Below the pieces are notes generated by a model. The model was not told the origin of the DNA. It searched no databases and saw only the letters and a list, made by a program, of their open reading frames with translations. Made by a program: the position numbers and the translations under genes. A stretch of 64,000 nt of DNA from a bacterium (GTDB lineage: Bacteria; RUG730; JAAEPJ01): the NCBI GenBank assembly GCA_024222485.1, contig JAAEPJ010000390.1, positions 44,642 to 108,641 of the forward strand, in the 5' to 3' direction. This document shows, piece after piece, positions 1 to 9,858 of this stretch (the first letter of the stretch is position 1; each line of letters starts with the position of its first letter).

Positions 1-322
1 TGGGCTTCTGGCGGTGCTTATGCTCTTAGAAGTTTTCAAGGATTGGGGGCAGCAAAAGTTTTATGAGATATCTGCTTCTATTCGTAAGCTACCTCAGGTA
101 CTGATTAATGTCCGAGTAGACAATAAAAAGGCGATTGAAGAAGTTAATACATTAAGTATTGCTTGTAAAAGAATAGAAAAAAAATTAGCCGGAAAAGGGC
201 GGATTTTAATTAGATATTCAGGGACAGAGCCTGTGATGCGTATTATGTTAGAAGGAGAGAATGAGGAAGAGATTAAGCAATATGCAGAGAATTTTGCTAA
301 ATTAGTAAAACAGTCCCTTTGA
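1..322 (+). CDS. glmM: Phosphoglucosamine mutase, C-terminal end (5' cut by window edge)
   Basis: The reading frame is open from the first bases of the window and encodes about 106 C-terminal residues. It contains the sugar-phosphate binding loop RYSGTEPVMRIMLEG, which is diagnostic of the last domain of phosphohexomutases. The preceding stretch (GLLAVLMLLEVF, then LPQVLINVRV) matches the GlmM pattern rather than other mutases. GlmM converts glucosamine-6-phosphate to glucosamine-1-phosphate in the cytoplasm, on the way to UDP-GlcNAc for peptidoglycan and LPS. The catalytic serine and the metal loop lie upstream of the window. The stop is TGA, so TGA is a real stop in this genome. Confidence 0.85.
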   Translation, partial: GLLAVLMLLEVFKDWGQQKFYEISASIRKLPQVLINVRVDNKKAIEEVNTLSIACKRIEKKLAGKGRILIRYSGTEPVMRIMLEGENEEEIKQYAENFAKLVKQSL

Positions 323-425
323 TCGATCTGTTTTTCAAAGAATAGGAAGGTTTTTGTTAATGAATTTTTTAATGTTCTTATAGTGAATGTATGATTAATA
401 ATATTATTAAGAAATAGGAGAAAAA

Positions 426-797
426 ATGGGTAAATTATATTCAAAATCACATGAATGGGTTGAGAAAATAGAAGATATTTATGTTGTGGGGATTACAAAG
501 CATGCAGCAAAAGAGCTTGGGGATGTTGTTTATATTGAAATGCCTGCTGTTGGTGATACGCTTGAATTTGGGAAAAGTTTTGGCGTTGTTGAGTCTGTAA
601 AATCTGTATCGGATTTAATATCACCTTTAAATGGGGAAATTAAAGAAATTAACGAGGAACTTGACGTACAGCCTGAGCTTATTAATCAGGATGCAGAAGC
701 AGCTGGCTGGATTATGAAAGTTACAGTGCCTGATGAGGCTGTTTTAGCTCAACTTATTTCTGAAAGCGAATATTCCCAGTTTATTAGTGAAGAGTAA
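426..797 (+). CDS. gcvH: Glycine cleavage system H protein
   Basis: This is a 123-residue lipoyl carrier protein of normal family length. The lipoylation motif ESVKSVSD places the modified lysine at residue 59, and the SHEW motif near the N terminus is typical of GcvH. The protein shuttles the aminomethyl intermediate between the P, T and L proteins of the glycine cleavage system. A GGAG ribosome binding site precedes the ATG. The next gene, gcvPA, begins 1 base after the stop, so the two are co-translated. No gcvT, gcvPB or lpd lies next to them here. Confidence 0.95.
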   Translation: MGKLYSKSHEWVEKIEDIYVVGITKHAAKELGDVVYIEMPAVGDTLEFGKSFGVVESVKSVSDLISPLNGEIKEINEELDVQPELINQDAEAAGWIMKVTVPDEAVLAQLISESEYSQFISEE

Positions 798-798
798 A

Positions 799-2082
799 AT
801 GGATTATATTCTACATTTTAATGAAAAACCTATTGAACATTTACTTTCTGATATCCCTAAGGAAATTCGTCTTGGTAAGGATTTAAATTTGCCCCTAGGA
901 CTTTCTGAGCTTGAACTTATTAATTTTATTAAGACTTTTAAAAATAATAATGATTATACGAAATTTTTAGGTGCGGGTATTTACAGTCATTTTATTCCTG
1001 CCTTAGTTGATTCATTAGCGAATCGTTCTGAATTTGTTACAGCATATACGCCATATCAAGCAGAGCTTTCTCAAGGTTTACTGCAGAGTATTTTTGAGTA
1101 TCAGACTGCTATTGCCCATCTAACGGGGATGGAGGTCTGTAATGCTTCTCTTTATGATGGTGCAACTAGCTTGTTTGAAGCCGTGAAGTTAGTGAGTAAT
1201 GCAACGGGTCGTAAAAAAATATTAGTTTCTCATTTGATGCATCCTGAATACCTAGAATCCTTATCCATATCAATCAAGAATTTTGGTATTGAAGTATTTT
1301 ACTTCAATAGTAAAGTAGATATTGAACGCTTGCTTTTTCAATATTCTGAAGAAATTGCTGGTATTTGTATTAGCAATCCTAATTTTTATGGAGAAGTAGA
1401 AGATTTGAAATATTTTTCTGAGATGGCACATAAAGTAGGAGCACTGTCTGTTGTTAGTATTTATCCCATTAGTCTTGGTGTCTTAGCAAAACCGGGAGAT
1501 CTCGGTGTGGATGTGGTTATTGGAGAAGGTCAATCTTTGGGCATGCCAGTTTCATTAGGTGGTGCGACACTGGGGCTTTTTGCAACCAAGAAAAAGTTTG
1601 TGAGATTAATGCCTGGGAGGGTCGTTGGCAGGACTACGGATAAAGCGGGAAATATTGGTTATGTTTTGACTATGCAGACGCGTGAGCAGCATATTAGAAG
1701 AGAAAAAGCTTATAGTAATATTTGCTCTAATCATGCACATTATGCTTTAAGGGCTTTAATTTATTTAGCATGTATGGGAGATAATGGTCTTAAAATTGTT
1801 GCGAGAAGGTGCATGGATAATGCGTATTATTTGGCAGGGAAGCTTGGACAAATTGATTATTTTGAATTGCCCAAGCAATCAGGCTTTTTTAATGAATTTG
1901 TCATAAAACTACAATCTGGGCTTAATTTTTTGGAATTTGATGAGTATCTTAGAGAAAATGGAATTGTGCTAGGTCTTAAAATAGAGAATAATTCTTGGCT
2001 TGTGGCTGTTACTGAGGTTAGTACAAAAGCGGAGATAGACAGAGTCATCGATGTGATAAACAAATATTTTCGTTCTCTTTAG
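799..2082 (+). CDS. gcvPA: Glycine dehydrogenase (decarboxylating) subunit 1
   Basis: The 427-residue protein matches the N-terminal half of the split P protein of the glycine cleavage system. Family motifs include FLGAGIYSHFIPALV, TAYTPYQAELSQG and the MQTREQHIRREKA segment. The pyridoxal phosphate lysine sits in the partner subunit GcvPB and is not expected here. I chose the ATG at 799 because the protein then starts MDYILH, like family members. An in-frame GTG at 787 would overlap gcvH by 11 bases. The next gene is tyrS, so gcvPB must be elsewhere if the enzyme is functional. Confidence 0.92.
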   Translation: MDYILHFNEKPIEHLLSDIPKEIRLGKDLNLPLGLSELELINFIKTFKNNNDYTKFLGAGIYSHFIPALVDSLANRSEFVTAYTPYQAELSQGLLQSIFEYQTAIAHLTGMEVCNASLYDGATSLFEAVKLVSNATGRKKILVSHLMHPEYLESLSISIKNFGIEVFYFNSKVDIERLLFQYSEEIAGICISNPNFYGEVEDLKYFSEMAHKVGALSVVSIYPISLGVLAKPGDLGVDVVIGEGQSLGMPVSLGGATLGLFATKKKFVRLMPGRVVGRTTDKAGNIGYVLTMQTREQHIRREKAYSNICSNHAHYALRALIYLACMGDNGLKIVARRCMDNAYYLAGKLGQIDYFELPKQSGFFNEFVIKLQSGLNFLEFDEYLRENGIVLGLKIENNSWLVAVTEVSTKAEIDRVIDVINKYFRSL

Positions 2083-2158
2083 AGTTTTTTATAATTCTAA
2101 AATTAGCAGAATATTAGAGTAGCATGGTAGAATTAGTATAAGAATTAAGGATGAAACT

Positions 2159-3313
2159 ATGAATGAGTTAGAGATAATTAAGCGTGGGACTATTGATATT
2201 TTATTGGTAGATGAATTGAAAAAAAAACTAGTTACTAAAAGAAAGCTTAGAGTGAAATTTGGTGCTGATCCCACAGCAGGTGATATCCACCTTGGGCATG
2301 CTGTTCCTTTAGAAAAGTTAAGGCAATTTCAAGAACTGGGACATGAAGTAATTTTTATTATAGGCGATTTTACAGCAATGATTGGGGATCCAACTGGTCG
2401 TTCTATTTTAAGGAAACCTTTGACTCGTGATGAAGTAATGCGTAATGCGGAAACATATACAAATCAAGTGTTTAAGATCTTAGATAAAAATAAAACTGAG
2501 GTGGTTTATAATAGTAAATGGTTAAATGATTTAGGGATTGAAGGAATTTTAAATTTAGCGGGAAAATATACAGTAGCACGGATGCTTGAGAGAGATGATT
2601 TTAATAAACGTTATAAGGCAAATACCCCTATTAGTATTATAGAGTTTTTATATCCATTGATTCAAGGATATGATTCTGTTTATTTAAAGTCAGATATCGA
2701 GGTTGGTGGGAATGATCAAAGGTTTAACCTTTTAGTGGGGAGAGAATTACAGAAACATTATGGTCAAGAACCTCAGGTTGTTTTGACAGTGCCTTTGCTT
2801 GAAGGCCTTGATGGTGAGAAGAAGATGAGTAAAAGTTATGGTAATTATATTGGTATTAATGAGGATCCAAAAGAAATTTTTGGTAAAATTATGTCAATAT
2901 CAGATAAGCTAATGATGCGTTATTATGAACTTTTGACAACCAAAAATTTGTCTGAAGACATCCACCCTAAGACTTTAAAAGAAAATTTGGCTATGGAATT
3001 GATCGAAAAATTTTATGATCCTTTAGCAGCTATTCATGCAAAAGAAGAATTTTTGAATGTATTTAAAAAACATGAATTACCAGAAGATATCCCAGAGTTT
3101 AAATTTTCTGAGGATTCTCTTTGGATTCAAGAAATTTTAATAAGGACTAAGTTAGTAAACTCCAAAGGGGAAGCCCGCAGGATGATTGTACAAGCGGCTG
3201 TTAAAGTAAACCAAGCGAAGATTTCTGATGTGAAAGCTAATATTAAAATTGGTTCTCAAGCTGTGATTCAGGTAGGGAAAAGGAAGTTTGCCAGAGTTTC
3301 TCGGAGTGAATGA
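2159..3313 (+). CDS. tyrS: Tyrosyl-tRNA synthetase
   Basis: This is a 384-residue class I aminoacyl-tRNA synthetase that charges tRNA-Tyr in the cytoplasm. The HIGH signature appears as HLGH at residues 44-47, preceded by KFGADPTAGDI. KMSKS is intact at residues 222-226. The C terminus has an S4-type RNA-binding domain (about residues 320-384, ARRMIVQAAVKVN). The leader is only about 75 bases and holds no T-box. The neighbours are gcvPA upstream and a lipoprotein gene 33 bases downstream. Confidence 0.95.
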   Translation: MNELEIIKRGTIDILLVDELKKKLVTKRKLRVKFGADPTAGDIHLGHAVPLEKLRQFQELGHEVIFIIGDFTAMIGDPTGRSILRKPLTRDEVMRNAETYTNQVFKILDKNKTEVVYNSKWLNDLGIEGILNLAGKYTVARMLERDDFNKRYKANTPISIIEFLYPLIQGYDSVYLKSDIEVGGNDQRFNLLVGRELQKHYGQEPQVVLTVPLLEGLDGEKKMSKSYGNYIGINEDPKEIFGKIMSISDKLMMRYYELLTTKNLSEDIHPKTLKENLAMELIEKFYDPLAAIHAKEEFLNVFKKHELPEDIPEFKFSEDSLWIQEILIRTKLVNSKGEARRMIVQAAVKVNQAKISDVKANIKIGSQAVIQVGKRKFARVSRSE

Positions 3314-3346
3314 ATATGACATATACGGCCTTTTAGGAGGTATAAA

Positions 3347-3889
3347 ATGAAAAAAAATCAGTGGTTTATTCTCATTTTTTTATTATTAATAATAGGCTGT
3401 GGAGAACAATATATCCCTACTTCTCCTGTTTTGCCTCAACATATCAAAAAGATTGCTATTCTTAAGTTTGAGTCTGGATCCGCTCCCTCAGAATTCGTAG
3501 AAAAGTTGAAGATTGCAACGGCGGATAGGTTTGTTACAGATAGAAGAGTTGCCGTTGTGAATATGGCAGATGCGGATGCAATTTTAAAAGGAAAAATTTC
3601 TAGATATTTACTTAGCCCACTTAAATATTCTCATGCTAAGATCGCTACTCAATATCAACTTTGGGTGTGGATAGATATTTCGCTTTATGATGCAGTAACT
3701 AAAAAAGTTCTTTGGACAGAGACACGTCTTGAATCTAAGACTAAGTATTTTACGGATAGTTATGATATGTTTGCCCCCACGACAGAAACAGAAGCTCAAA
3801 ACATTGTGATAGAAATGTTAGCAAGGGCTTCTGTTAAAAGAACAATAGATGGTTGGTTTATTGCTTCCGGTGTTAGTGATAGATTATAG
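3347..3889 (+). CDS. Outer-membrane lipoprotein, LptE-like
   Basis: The 180-residue protein starts with a lipoprotein signal peptide: a hydrophobic run followed by the lipobox LLIIGC, with the acylated cysteine near residue 18. The mature part has the LptE-family pattern: AILKGKISRYLLSPL, then a YQLWVWIDISLYD strand and KVLWTETRLESKTKYF. LptE plugs the LptD barrel that inserts LPS into the outer membrane. The ribosome binding site AGGAGG is strong. The assignment rests on pattern similarity, because LptE sequences diverge strongly. An lptB gene about 5 kb away supports an LPS export pathway in this organism. Confidence 0.6.
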   Translation: MKKNQWFILIFLLLIIGCGEQYIPTSPVLPQHIKKIAILKFESGSAPSEFVEKLKIATADRFVTDRRVAVVNMADADAILKGKISRYLLSPLKYSHAKIATQYQLWVWIDISLYDAVTKKVLWTETRLESKTKYFTDSYDMFAPTTETEAQNIVIEMLARASVKRTIDGWFIASGVSDRL

Positions 3890-3916
3890 AAATGGCGATA
3901 AAGGAATAGTCTCTTT

Positions 3917-5590
3917 ATGAAAAATATTTATTTGGAGATGCGCTGGAAGATTAATTTTCTGGGAGTTGTCGCTATTGCTTTTTTATCAATTCTTTTTTTT
4001 AGGGTGCTTTATATCCAACTTTTTAAAGGACTGGATTATAAGAAATTTCTTAAAAAACAAATCATAAAAACTGAGGAAATGAGGAGTCTGAGAGGGTCGA
4101 TTTATGATCGTAATGGTGAAATTTTAGCGTTTTCCCTTTTTAGATTCTCTTATTTTTGCTTTCCTAAGAAGATTAAAAATATTAATGAAGTTCGAGATTT
4201 TGTGACTAGAAAATTAAAAGTTTCTACTGCTGATTTTGATGCGAAGCTTAAGAAAAATAGTAATTTTTTTTGGATCATTAGGCATGATGATACGGAAGTT
4301 AAGAAGCAAGATTTTCCGAAAGGGATTGGGGTTATTTCTGAGGAAAAGAGAGTGTATCCTAGTGGTAATTTTGCCTCTCATGTATTAGGGTTTACTGGGG
4401 TTGATAATAGAGGGCTTAGTGGGGTTGAGTATGAGTTCGATTTGAGATTAAGTGGTGCAACTTTAAAAATTAAAAATAAGATAGATGCTCGTGGTAGAAA
4501 TTTTTCATCTGATAAGATTTTTCAGATTGAAGAGAATAAGTCTCAAAATATCTATTTAACGATTGATAAAAATATTCAAATCATTGCTGAAAAACATTTA
4601 GAAGGCATGATGAGAAAATCAAGATCAGAAAAAGCAACAGTTATTATTCAAGATATTAAAACGGGTGATATTTTAGCAATGGCGAATAGACCTGATTTTA
4701 ATGGGAATATCGAAGCAAAGAACTTGAAGAATAGTGCCATTACAGATATTTATGAACCGGGTTCTACTGTTAAAATTTTGATAGCAGGAGCGGCACTTGA
4801 TGCAGAGTTATATTCTGATATCAAGGATGAAGTTTATTGTGAAAAAGGTAAGTTTAAAGTTTATGATCATATTATTGAAGATCATGATAAGAAGTTTGAG
4901 AATTTATCTATTCAGGATATTTTAATTTATTCGAGTAATATTGGGATGTCTAAGATTGGCAACAAAATGGGCAAAAATTTGCTTTATAAATATTTACAAA
5001 GGTTTGGGTTTGGCAACTATACGGGAATAGAGTTACCTGGTGAGGCAAAGGGCTTATTGAAAAAGCCATTATACTGGTATGATATCTCATCTTATATTGT
5101 TGCCTTTGGGCAAGGCTTTGGTATTACCCCTCTTCAACTAGTTATAGCTTTTTCTGCAATAGCAAATAATGGGTTAATGATGGAGCCACATATTATTAGT
5201 AAGTTTGAAATAGATAATAAGATCAAACGAGTTGATAAGCGTAAAGTCCGCCAAATTTTAAAACCAGCTATCTGTCAAGATTTGATAGAAGCAATGAAGT
5301 TAGTTGTCATCAAAGGGACAGCCCCAGATGCACAATTATATGGCTATGAAACAGCAGGGAAGACTGGGACTGCACAAAAGTTTGATGCAAAAACTAAGAC
5401 TTATTCTAAGACAAAATATATTGCTTCATTTATTGGGCTTTTTCCGGCGGATGTTCCAAGATTTACGATTTTAGTCGTTGCAGATAGTCCACAGGGGGTT
5501 TACTGGGGAGGGAATGTTTGTGGTCCAGTGTACCGTAATATTGCTAGAGATTTAGCTTATTATTTTCGGATTCCACAGAATAAGTTATAG
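3917..5590 (+). CDS. Peptidoglycan D,D-transpeptidase (FtsI / PBP2 family)
   Basis: The 557-residue class B penicillin-binding protein has one N-terminal membrane segment (about residues 14-34), a dimerisation domain with the RGSIYDRNG motif, and a C-terminal transpeptidase domain. The active site motifs are complete: STVK at 283-286 with the acylated Ser283, SSN at 339-341 and KTGT at 482-485. The enzyme cross-links septal or elongation peptidoglycan in the periplasm. There is no C-terminal PASTA domain. No mraZ, mraW or mur genes surround it, so it lies outside a dcw cluster. FtsI is favoured over PBP2 (MrdA) by the overall pattern, but this is not certain. Confidence 0.88.
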   Translation: MKNIYLEMRWKINFLGVVAIAFLSILFFRVLYIQLFKGLDYKKFLKKQIIKTEEMRSLRGSIYDRNGEILAFSLFRFSYFCFPKKIKNINEVRDFVTRKLKVSTADFDAKLKKNSNFFWIIRHDDTEVKKQDFPKGIGVISEEKRVYPSGNFASHVLGFTGVDNRGLSGVEYEFDLRLSGATLKIKNKIDARGRNFSSDKIFQIEENKSQNIYLTIDKNIQIIAEKHLEGMMRKSRSEKATVIIQDIKTGDILAMANRPDFNGNIEAKNLKNSAITDIYEPGSTVKILIAGAALDAELYSDIKDEVYCEKGKFKVYDHIIEDHDKKFENLSIQDILIYSSNIGMSKIGNKMGKNLLYKYLQRFGFGNYTGIELPGEAKGLLKKPLYWYDISSYIVAFGQGFGITPLQLVIAFSAIANNGLMMEPHIISKFEIDNKIKRVDKRKVRQILKPAICQDLIEAMKLVVIKGTAPDAQLYGYETAGKTGTAQKFDAKTKTYSKTKYIASFIGLFPADVPRFTILVVADSPQGVYWGGNVCGPVYRNIARDLAYYFRIPQNKL

Positions 5591-5701
5591 AAATTTATCC
5601 TAAAGGTACATTTTCTATAGTTTTGAAAGGGTGTCGTTATTATTTTAGCCTTTTAAAAGAAGGACATGATCAAAGATATTTTTAGAATTAGGAGAACTAA
5701 G

Positions 5702-8353
5702 ATGAAAATTGTCTCAAAATATGAGCCAAAATCTATAGAAGAAAAATGGTATGATTTTTGGCTTGAACAGAAAATAAATCAGGGAAAACCAGATGCTTCA
5801 AAAAAAGCATATACAATAGTCATTCCTCCACCAAATATTACAGGAGCTTTGCATATGGGGCATGCCTTGAATAATATTTTGCAGGATGTTTTCATTCGTT
5901 TTAACAAAAAAAGAGGATTTAATACTTGCTGGATTCCTGGAACTGATCATGGAGGCATCGCGACACAAAATGTCATGGAAAAACAGTTATTGCAGGAAGG
6001 TTTAACTCGGCATGATATTGGACGCAAGGCATTTTTAGAACGGATGTGGTCTTGGCGTTTTAAAACAGGGGATACAATTTTAATGCAGCTTCGGAAACTT
6101 GGTTGTCTTTGTGATTGGGATAGAATTAAGTTTACTATGGATGATGATTGTGGGGATGCCGTTTATGAATCGTTTAAAGTTTTGTTTGAAGAAGGGTTAA
6201 TTTATCGTGGGAATTACCTGATTAATTGGTGTCCACGCTGCTTGACAGCATTATCTGATATCGAAGTGGAACACCTGGATAAGAATGGGCATCTTTGGCA
6301 TATTAACTACCCTTTGAAAAATAATCCTGAAATAACGATTACAGTGGCCACTACGAGACCTGAGACAATGTTGGGGGATACTGCCGTTGCAGTCAATCCT
6401 CAGGATGAGCGGTATCTGCATTTGATTGGAGAGACTTTGATACTCCCTTTAACTAATCGAGAAATTCCTGTTATTGCGGATGATATGGTCGATATGGAGT
6501 TTGGGACAGGTTGTGTTAAAATTACTCCAAGTCATGATAGCAATGATTATGAGACGGGAAAGAAACATGATTTAGAATTTATCACAGTTATTGATAAGCA
6601 AGGCAAGATGACAGCCGCAGCAGGGAAGTATCAAAGTTTAGAGCGTTACAAGGCAAGAAAAGAGATCGTTCAAGATTTGGATGCATGTGGATACTTAAAA
6701 GGAATTGAAAAATATAAAAACAAGGTTAGTGTTTGTTATCGTTGTCAGACAGTTATTGAGCCTTTAATTTCGCCACAATGGTATGTAAAGACTAAAGAGA
6801 TGGCTAAAGCGGCTATTGAAGCTTCAGAGGAGAAGAGGGTCGAGTTTTTGCCAGCCACTTGGGAAAAACCTTATTTAAATTGGATGAAAAATTTGCATGA
6901 TTGGTGTATTTCTCGGCAGATTTGGTGGGGGCATAGGATTCCTATTTGGTATTGTGATAAATGTCAAACGCCTCAAGTGGCTAAAGATTTACCGAGTGAG
7001 TGTAAATCTTGTGATAATAAAGAAAATTTTAGACAGGATGAAGATGTTTTAGATACTTGGTTTTCATCTGCTTTATGGCCATTTTCGACATTAGGCTGGC
7101 CAAAAGAGAGTAAAGATTTAGAGTATTTTTACCCTACTTCCGTTTTAGCAACTGGGCATGAAATATTGTATTTATGGGTGGCTAAAATGATCATGATGGG
7201 ATTAAAATTTATGGGAGATGTCCCCTTTAAGAATGTGTATATTCATGGGATTGTGCGTGATTCTAAGGGTAAAAAAATGAGTAAATCTCTGGGGAATGTG
7301 ATTAATCCTTTAGATATCATTGCAAAATTTAGCACGGATGCTTTGCGGTTTACGCTAATTACAAATGGGGTTATGGGGCGTGATTTGCATATTGCCGATG
7401 ACTCATTTGTGATGAGTCGTAATTTTTGTAATAAATTGTGGAATGCTTCTCGTTTAATTTTGACAAACTTGCAAAATGAAGAAGGGCTTGTTTTAAAAGA
7501 GGTTCAAGAGCTTAATAATTTAGAGCTCGCGGATAAGTGGATGCTTTCTATCCTTCAAGGTATTAAAAAATCCGTTAAAAAACATTATCAAAAATCCGAT
7601 TTTTCTATGGTTGCAAGAGAGTTATACGAGTTTATTTGGAGTAAATATTGTGACTGGTATCTTGAGCTTGTTAAGACGAGGCTTTATTCTAAAAGTTCTT
7701 CTAAAGACAGAGAAAGTGTTTATTCCGTTTTGATTTTTATTTTATCAGAGATTTTGAGTATGATTAACCCTATTATTCCTTTTATTACAGAAGAAATTAA
7801 TGAAAATATTGCCAAGATTACAGGCAGAGAACATCAGAGTTTATCGATAACTAATTTTCCTGAATATGACGAAACTCTGGTTTCAGAAGATTTAGAATTA
7901 GAAATGCAGCGTGTCATTGATATCGTGCTTGGGATTAGAAATATTAGAGGTGAGATGCGAGTTCCACCAACAAAAGAGATTGATGTTTTTATCAAAATTG
8001 AGCAACCTTTAAGTGCTCTTGAGATTACTTATATTCAAAAATTAACCAAGGCTGCTAATATTGAGCATTCTTCTTTATTAAAAAAACCGTTAAGATCAGC
8101 GGTAAATATTACTAAAGATGCCGAAATTTATGTGCCTTTGGGAGGATTGATAGACCTTGAGAAGGAAAAATCTAGACTCCAGAAAGAGCTTGCGAATTTT
8201 GAGAAAGAATTAGCGATGGTTACAATGAAGCTTAATAATGAAAACTTTATTAAGCGTGCCCCTAAAGCTGAGGTTGATAAGACTAAAAAAAAGCAAGAAG
8301 TTGCCTTAGAAAAGATTGTGAAAGTTAAACTTAATTTAGCGGATATGGAGTAA
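5702..8353 (+). CDS. valS: Valyl-tRNA synthetase
   Basis: This is an 883-residue class I synthetase of normal ValRS length. HMGH is at residues 51-54 and KMSKS at 525-529. The large editing domain insert has the TTRPETMLGDTAVAVNP motif. The anticodon-binding domain is followed by a C-terminal coiled coil (LEKEKSRLQKELANFEKEL) that is typical of ValRS. I chose the ATG at 5702 because AGGAG lies 7 bases upstream and the protein then begins MKIVSKYEP, like relatives. An upstream in-frame ATG at 5666 would add 12 basic residues. No T-box leader is present. Confidence 0.95.
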   Translation: MKIVSKYEPKSIEEKWYDFWLEQKINQGKPDASKKAYTIVIPPPNITGALHMGHALNNILQDVFIRFNKKRGFNTCWIPGTDHGGIATQNVMEKQLLQEGLTRHDIGRKAFLERMWSWRFKTGDTILMQLRKLGCLCDWDRIKFTMDDDCGDAVYESFKVLFEEGLIYRGNYLINWCPRCLTALSDIEVEHLDKNGHLWHINYPLKNNPEITITVATTRPETMLGDTAVAVNPQDERYLHLIGETLILPLTNREIPVIADDMVDMEFGTGCVKITPSHDSNDYETGKKHDLEFITVIDKQGKMTAAAGKYQSLERYKARKEIVQDLDACGYLKGIEKYKNKVSVCYRCQTVIEPLISPQWYVKTKEMAKAAIEASEEKRVEFLPATWEKPYLNWMKNLHDWCISRQIWWGHRIPIWYCDKCQTPQVAKDLPSECKSCDNKENFRQDEDVLDTWFSSALWPFSTLGWPKESKDLEYFYPTSVLATGHEILYLWVAKMIMMGLKFMGDVPFKNVYIHGIVRDSKGKKMSKSLGNVINPLDIIAKFSTDALRFTLITNGVMGRDLHIADDSFVMSRNFCNKLWNASRLILTNLQNEEGLVLKEVQELNNLELADKWMLSILQGIKKSVKKHYQKSDFSMVARELYEFIWSKYCDWYLELVKTRLYSKSSSKDRESVYSVLIFILSEILSMINPIIPFITEEINENIAKITGREHQSLSITNFPEYDETLVSEDLELEMQRVIDIVLGIRNIRGEMRVPPTKEIDVFIKIEQPLSALEITYIQKLTKAANIEHSSLLKKPLRSAVNITKDAEIYVPLGGLIDLEKEKSRLQKELANFEKELAMVTMKLNNENFIKRAPKAEVDKTKKKQEVALEKIVKVKLNLADME

Positions 8354-8424
8354 ATAGATAAGGATATTTGATTGCTTTATTGGCGATTAAAAGAGTTGTA
8401 TTTTCTGAATTAAAAGGAGTCATT

Positions 8425-9141
8425 ATGTTGAGAAGTTTTGATGAGTTGAGAACTATTAAAGTCGAAAAAAATTATTTGAAATTTGCGGAATCTTCCGTTT
8501 TATATGCACAGGGAAATACCAAGGTTTTATGTTGTGCTACTTTAGAAAATAGAGTGCCACCGCATTTAAAAGATTCAGGGACAGGCTGGATTACTGCAGA
8601 ATATGCTATGTTGCCTTGTGCAGGTGGACAGAGAAGTAATCGTTCTCGTATGTTGACTAATGGTCGTACACAAGAGATTAAACGCTTGATTGGGCGTTCA
8701 TTGCGTGCAGTAATAGATTTATCAATGCTTGGGGAACGGACTATTACTATTGACTGCGATGTTTTGCAAGCTGATGGCGGGACTAGGACGGCTTCTATTT
8801 CTGCTGCATTTATTGTTGTTAAAGAAATAATCGATGCTATGATTCAGAAAGGTTTAATCGTTCACAGTCCGATTAAAGATCAGGTTGCTGCTGTGAGTGT
8901 GGGGATTGTAAAGGGGCAGCCAACGCTTGATTTATGTTATGAACAAGATGTCGCTGCTGAGGTAGACATGAATGTTGTCATGACAGCATCAGGTAAATTT
9001 GTTGAGATTCAAGGGACAGGGGAAGAATCAGTTTTTGATGAGAGTGAACTGAGTAAACTGTTAGAGCTTGCTAAAAAAGGGATTAAGGGCATTATTAAGG
9101 TTCAGAATGAAGGGGAGGAAAATTGTTATGTTAGAGGGTGA
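8425..9141 (+). CDS. rph: Ribonuclease PH
   Basis: The 238-residue phosphorolytic 3'-5' exoribonuclease trims the 3' ends of tRNA precursors. Family motifs are [13 protein letters not shown], the basic run [14 protein letters not shown] and the [14 protein letters not shown] core with the phosphate and metal site. The ATG at 8425 follows AGGAG by 5 bases and gives the usual start of the family; an in-frame TTG at 8368 lacks a ribosome binding site. The 3' end overlaps the convergent lptB gene by 11 bases. rdgB, a common partner of rph, is absent here. The CCA end of the one tRNA in this window is not genome-encoded. Confidence 0.94.
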   Translation: MLRSFDELRTIKVEKNYLKFAESSVLYAQGNTKVLCCATLENRVPPHLKDSGTGWITAEYAMLPCAGGQRSNRSRMLTNGRTQEIKRLIGRSLRAVIDLSMLGERTITIDCDVLQADGGTRTASISAAFIVVKEIIDAMIQKGLIVHSPIKDQVAAVSVGIVKGQPTLDLCYEQDVAAEVDMNVVMTASGKFVEIQGTGEESVFDESELSKLLELAKKGIKGIIKVQNEGEENCYVRG

Positions 9142-9850
9142 ATTTTTCACCTAAATAAACGCGTTTAGCTTCTTCGCTAGTTATTAAATCTTCTGCTGTG
9201 CCTTCAAGAAGAAGCTTTCCCTCACAAATAACATAAGCTCGGTCAATAACTTCTAAGGTTTCACGGACATTATGATCCGTAATTAAAACACCGAATCCTC
9301 GAGATTTTAACTCAAAAATAATTTTTTGAATATCATCAACGGCAATAGGGTCAACTCCGACAAATGGTTCATCAAGTAACATGAATTTAGGTGTATTAAC
9401 TAAAGCACGGCAAATCTCGACGCGTCGTTTTTCTCCACCAGAAAGCGAAAACGCAGTTCTTTTTCTTAAATGTGTTAAGCCTAAGTCATCTAATAGTTCA
9501 TATAGCCTAGCTTGTTTTTCTTTTTTGGAGATAGGTAAGTATTCTAAGATAGCCATAACATTTTCTTCTACAGTTAACTTCCTAAAGATAGAAGGTTCTT
9601 GGGAGAGGTAACTTATGCCAAGCTGGGCACGCTTATACATAGGTAAATTTGTTAGTTTAATATTATCTAAAAAAATATCACCGCTATTAGGAGTAATCAT
9701 TCCTACTGTGGAATAAAAGGTTGTTGTTTTCCCTGCCCCATTAGGTCCTAATAGTCCTACAATTTCACCTTGATTGACCGTAAGAGTAACACCTTTGACA
9801 ACAAATTTCTTATTATAGCTTTTATAGATATCTTTAACTTTTAGTTGCAT
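9131..9850 (-). CDS. lptB: LPS export ABC transporter ATPase LptB
   Basis: This is a 239-residue ABC ATPase without membrane segments. Walker A is GPNGAGKT at residues 35-42, the signature is LSGGEKRR and Walker B is FMLLDEPF. The segments [21 protein letters not shown] and [15 protein letters not shown] are hallmarks of LptB rather than other ABC ATPases. With LptF and LptG it powers LPS extraction from the inner membrane. The gene lies 8 bases downstream of the GldA-like gene, so the two form an operon. lptF, lptG, lptA and lptC are not in the window. Confidence 0.92.
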   Translation of the reverse strand: MQLKVKDIYKSYNKKFVVKGVTLTVNQGEIVGLLGPNGAGKTTTFYSTVGMITPNSGDIFLDNIKLTNLPMYKRAQLGISYLSQEPSIFRKLTVEENVMAILEYLPISKKEKQARLYELLDDLGLTHLRKRTAFSLSGGEKRRVEICRALVNTPKFMLLDEPFVGVDPIAVDDIQKIIFELKSRGFGVLITDHNVRETLEVIDRAYVICEGKLLLEGTAEDLITSEEAKRVYLGEKFTL

Positions 9851-9858
9851 TTATTTTC

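Noticed and set aside
323-425. Glycine riboswitch before gcvH
   Set aside because: About 100 bases with no tandem aptamer pattern and no terminator.
2083-2158. T-box leader before tyrS
   Set aside because: The gap is too short and has no specifier or T-box bases. The valS leader at 5591-5701 was checked in the same way and also lacks them.
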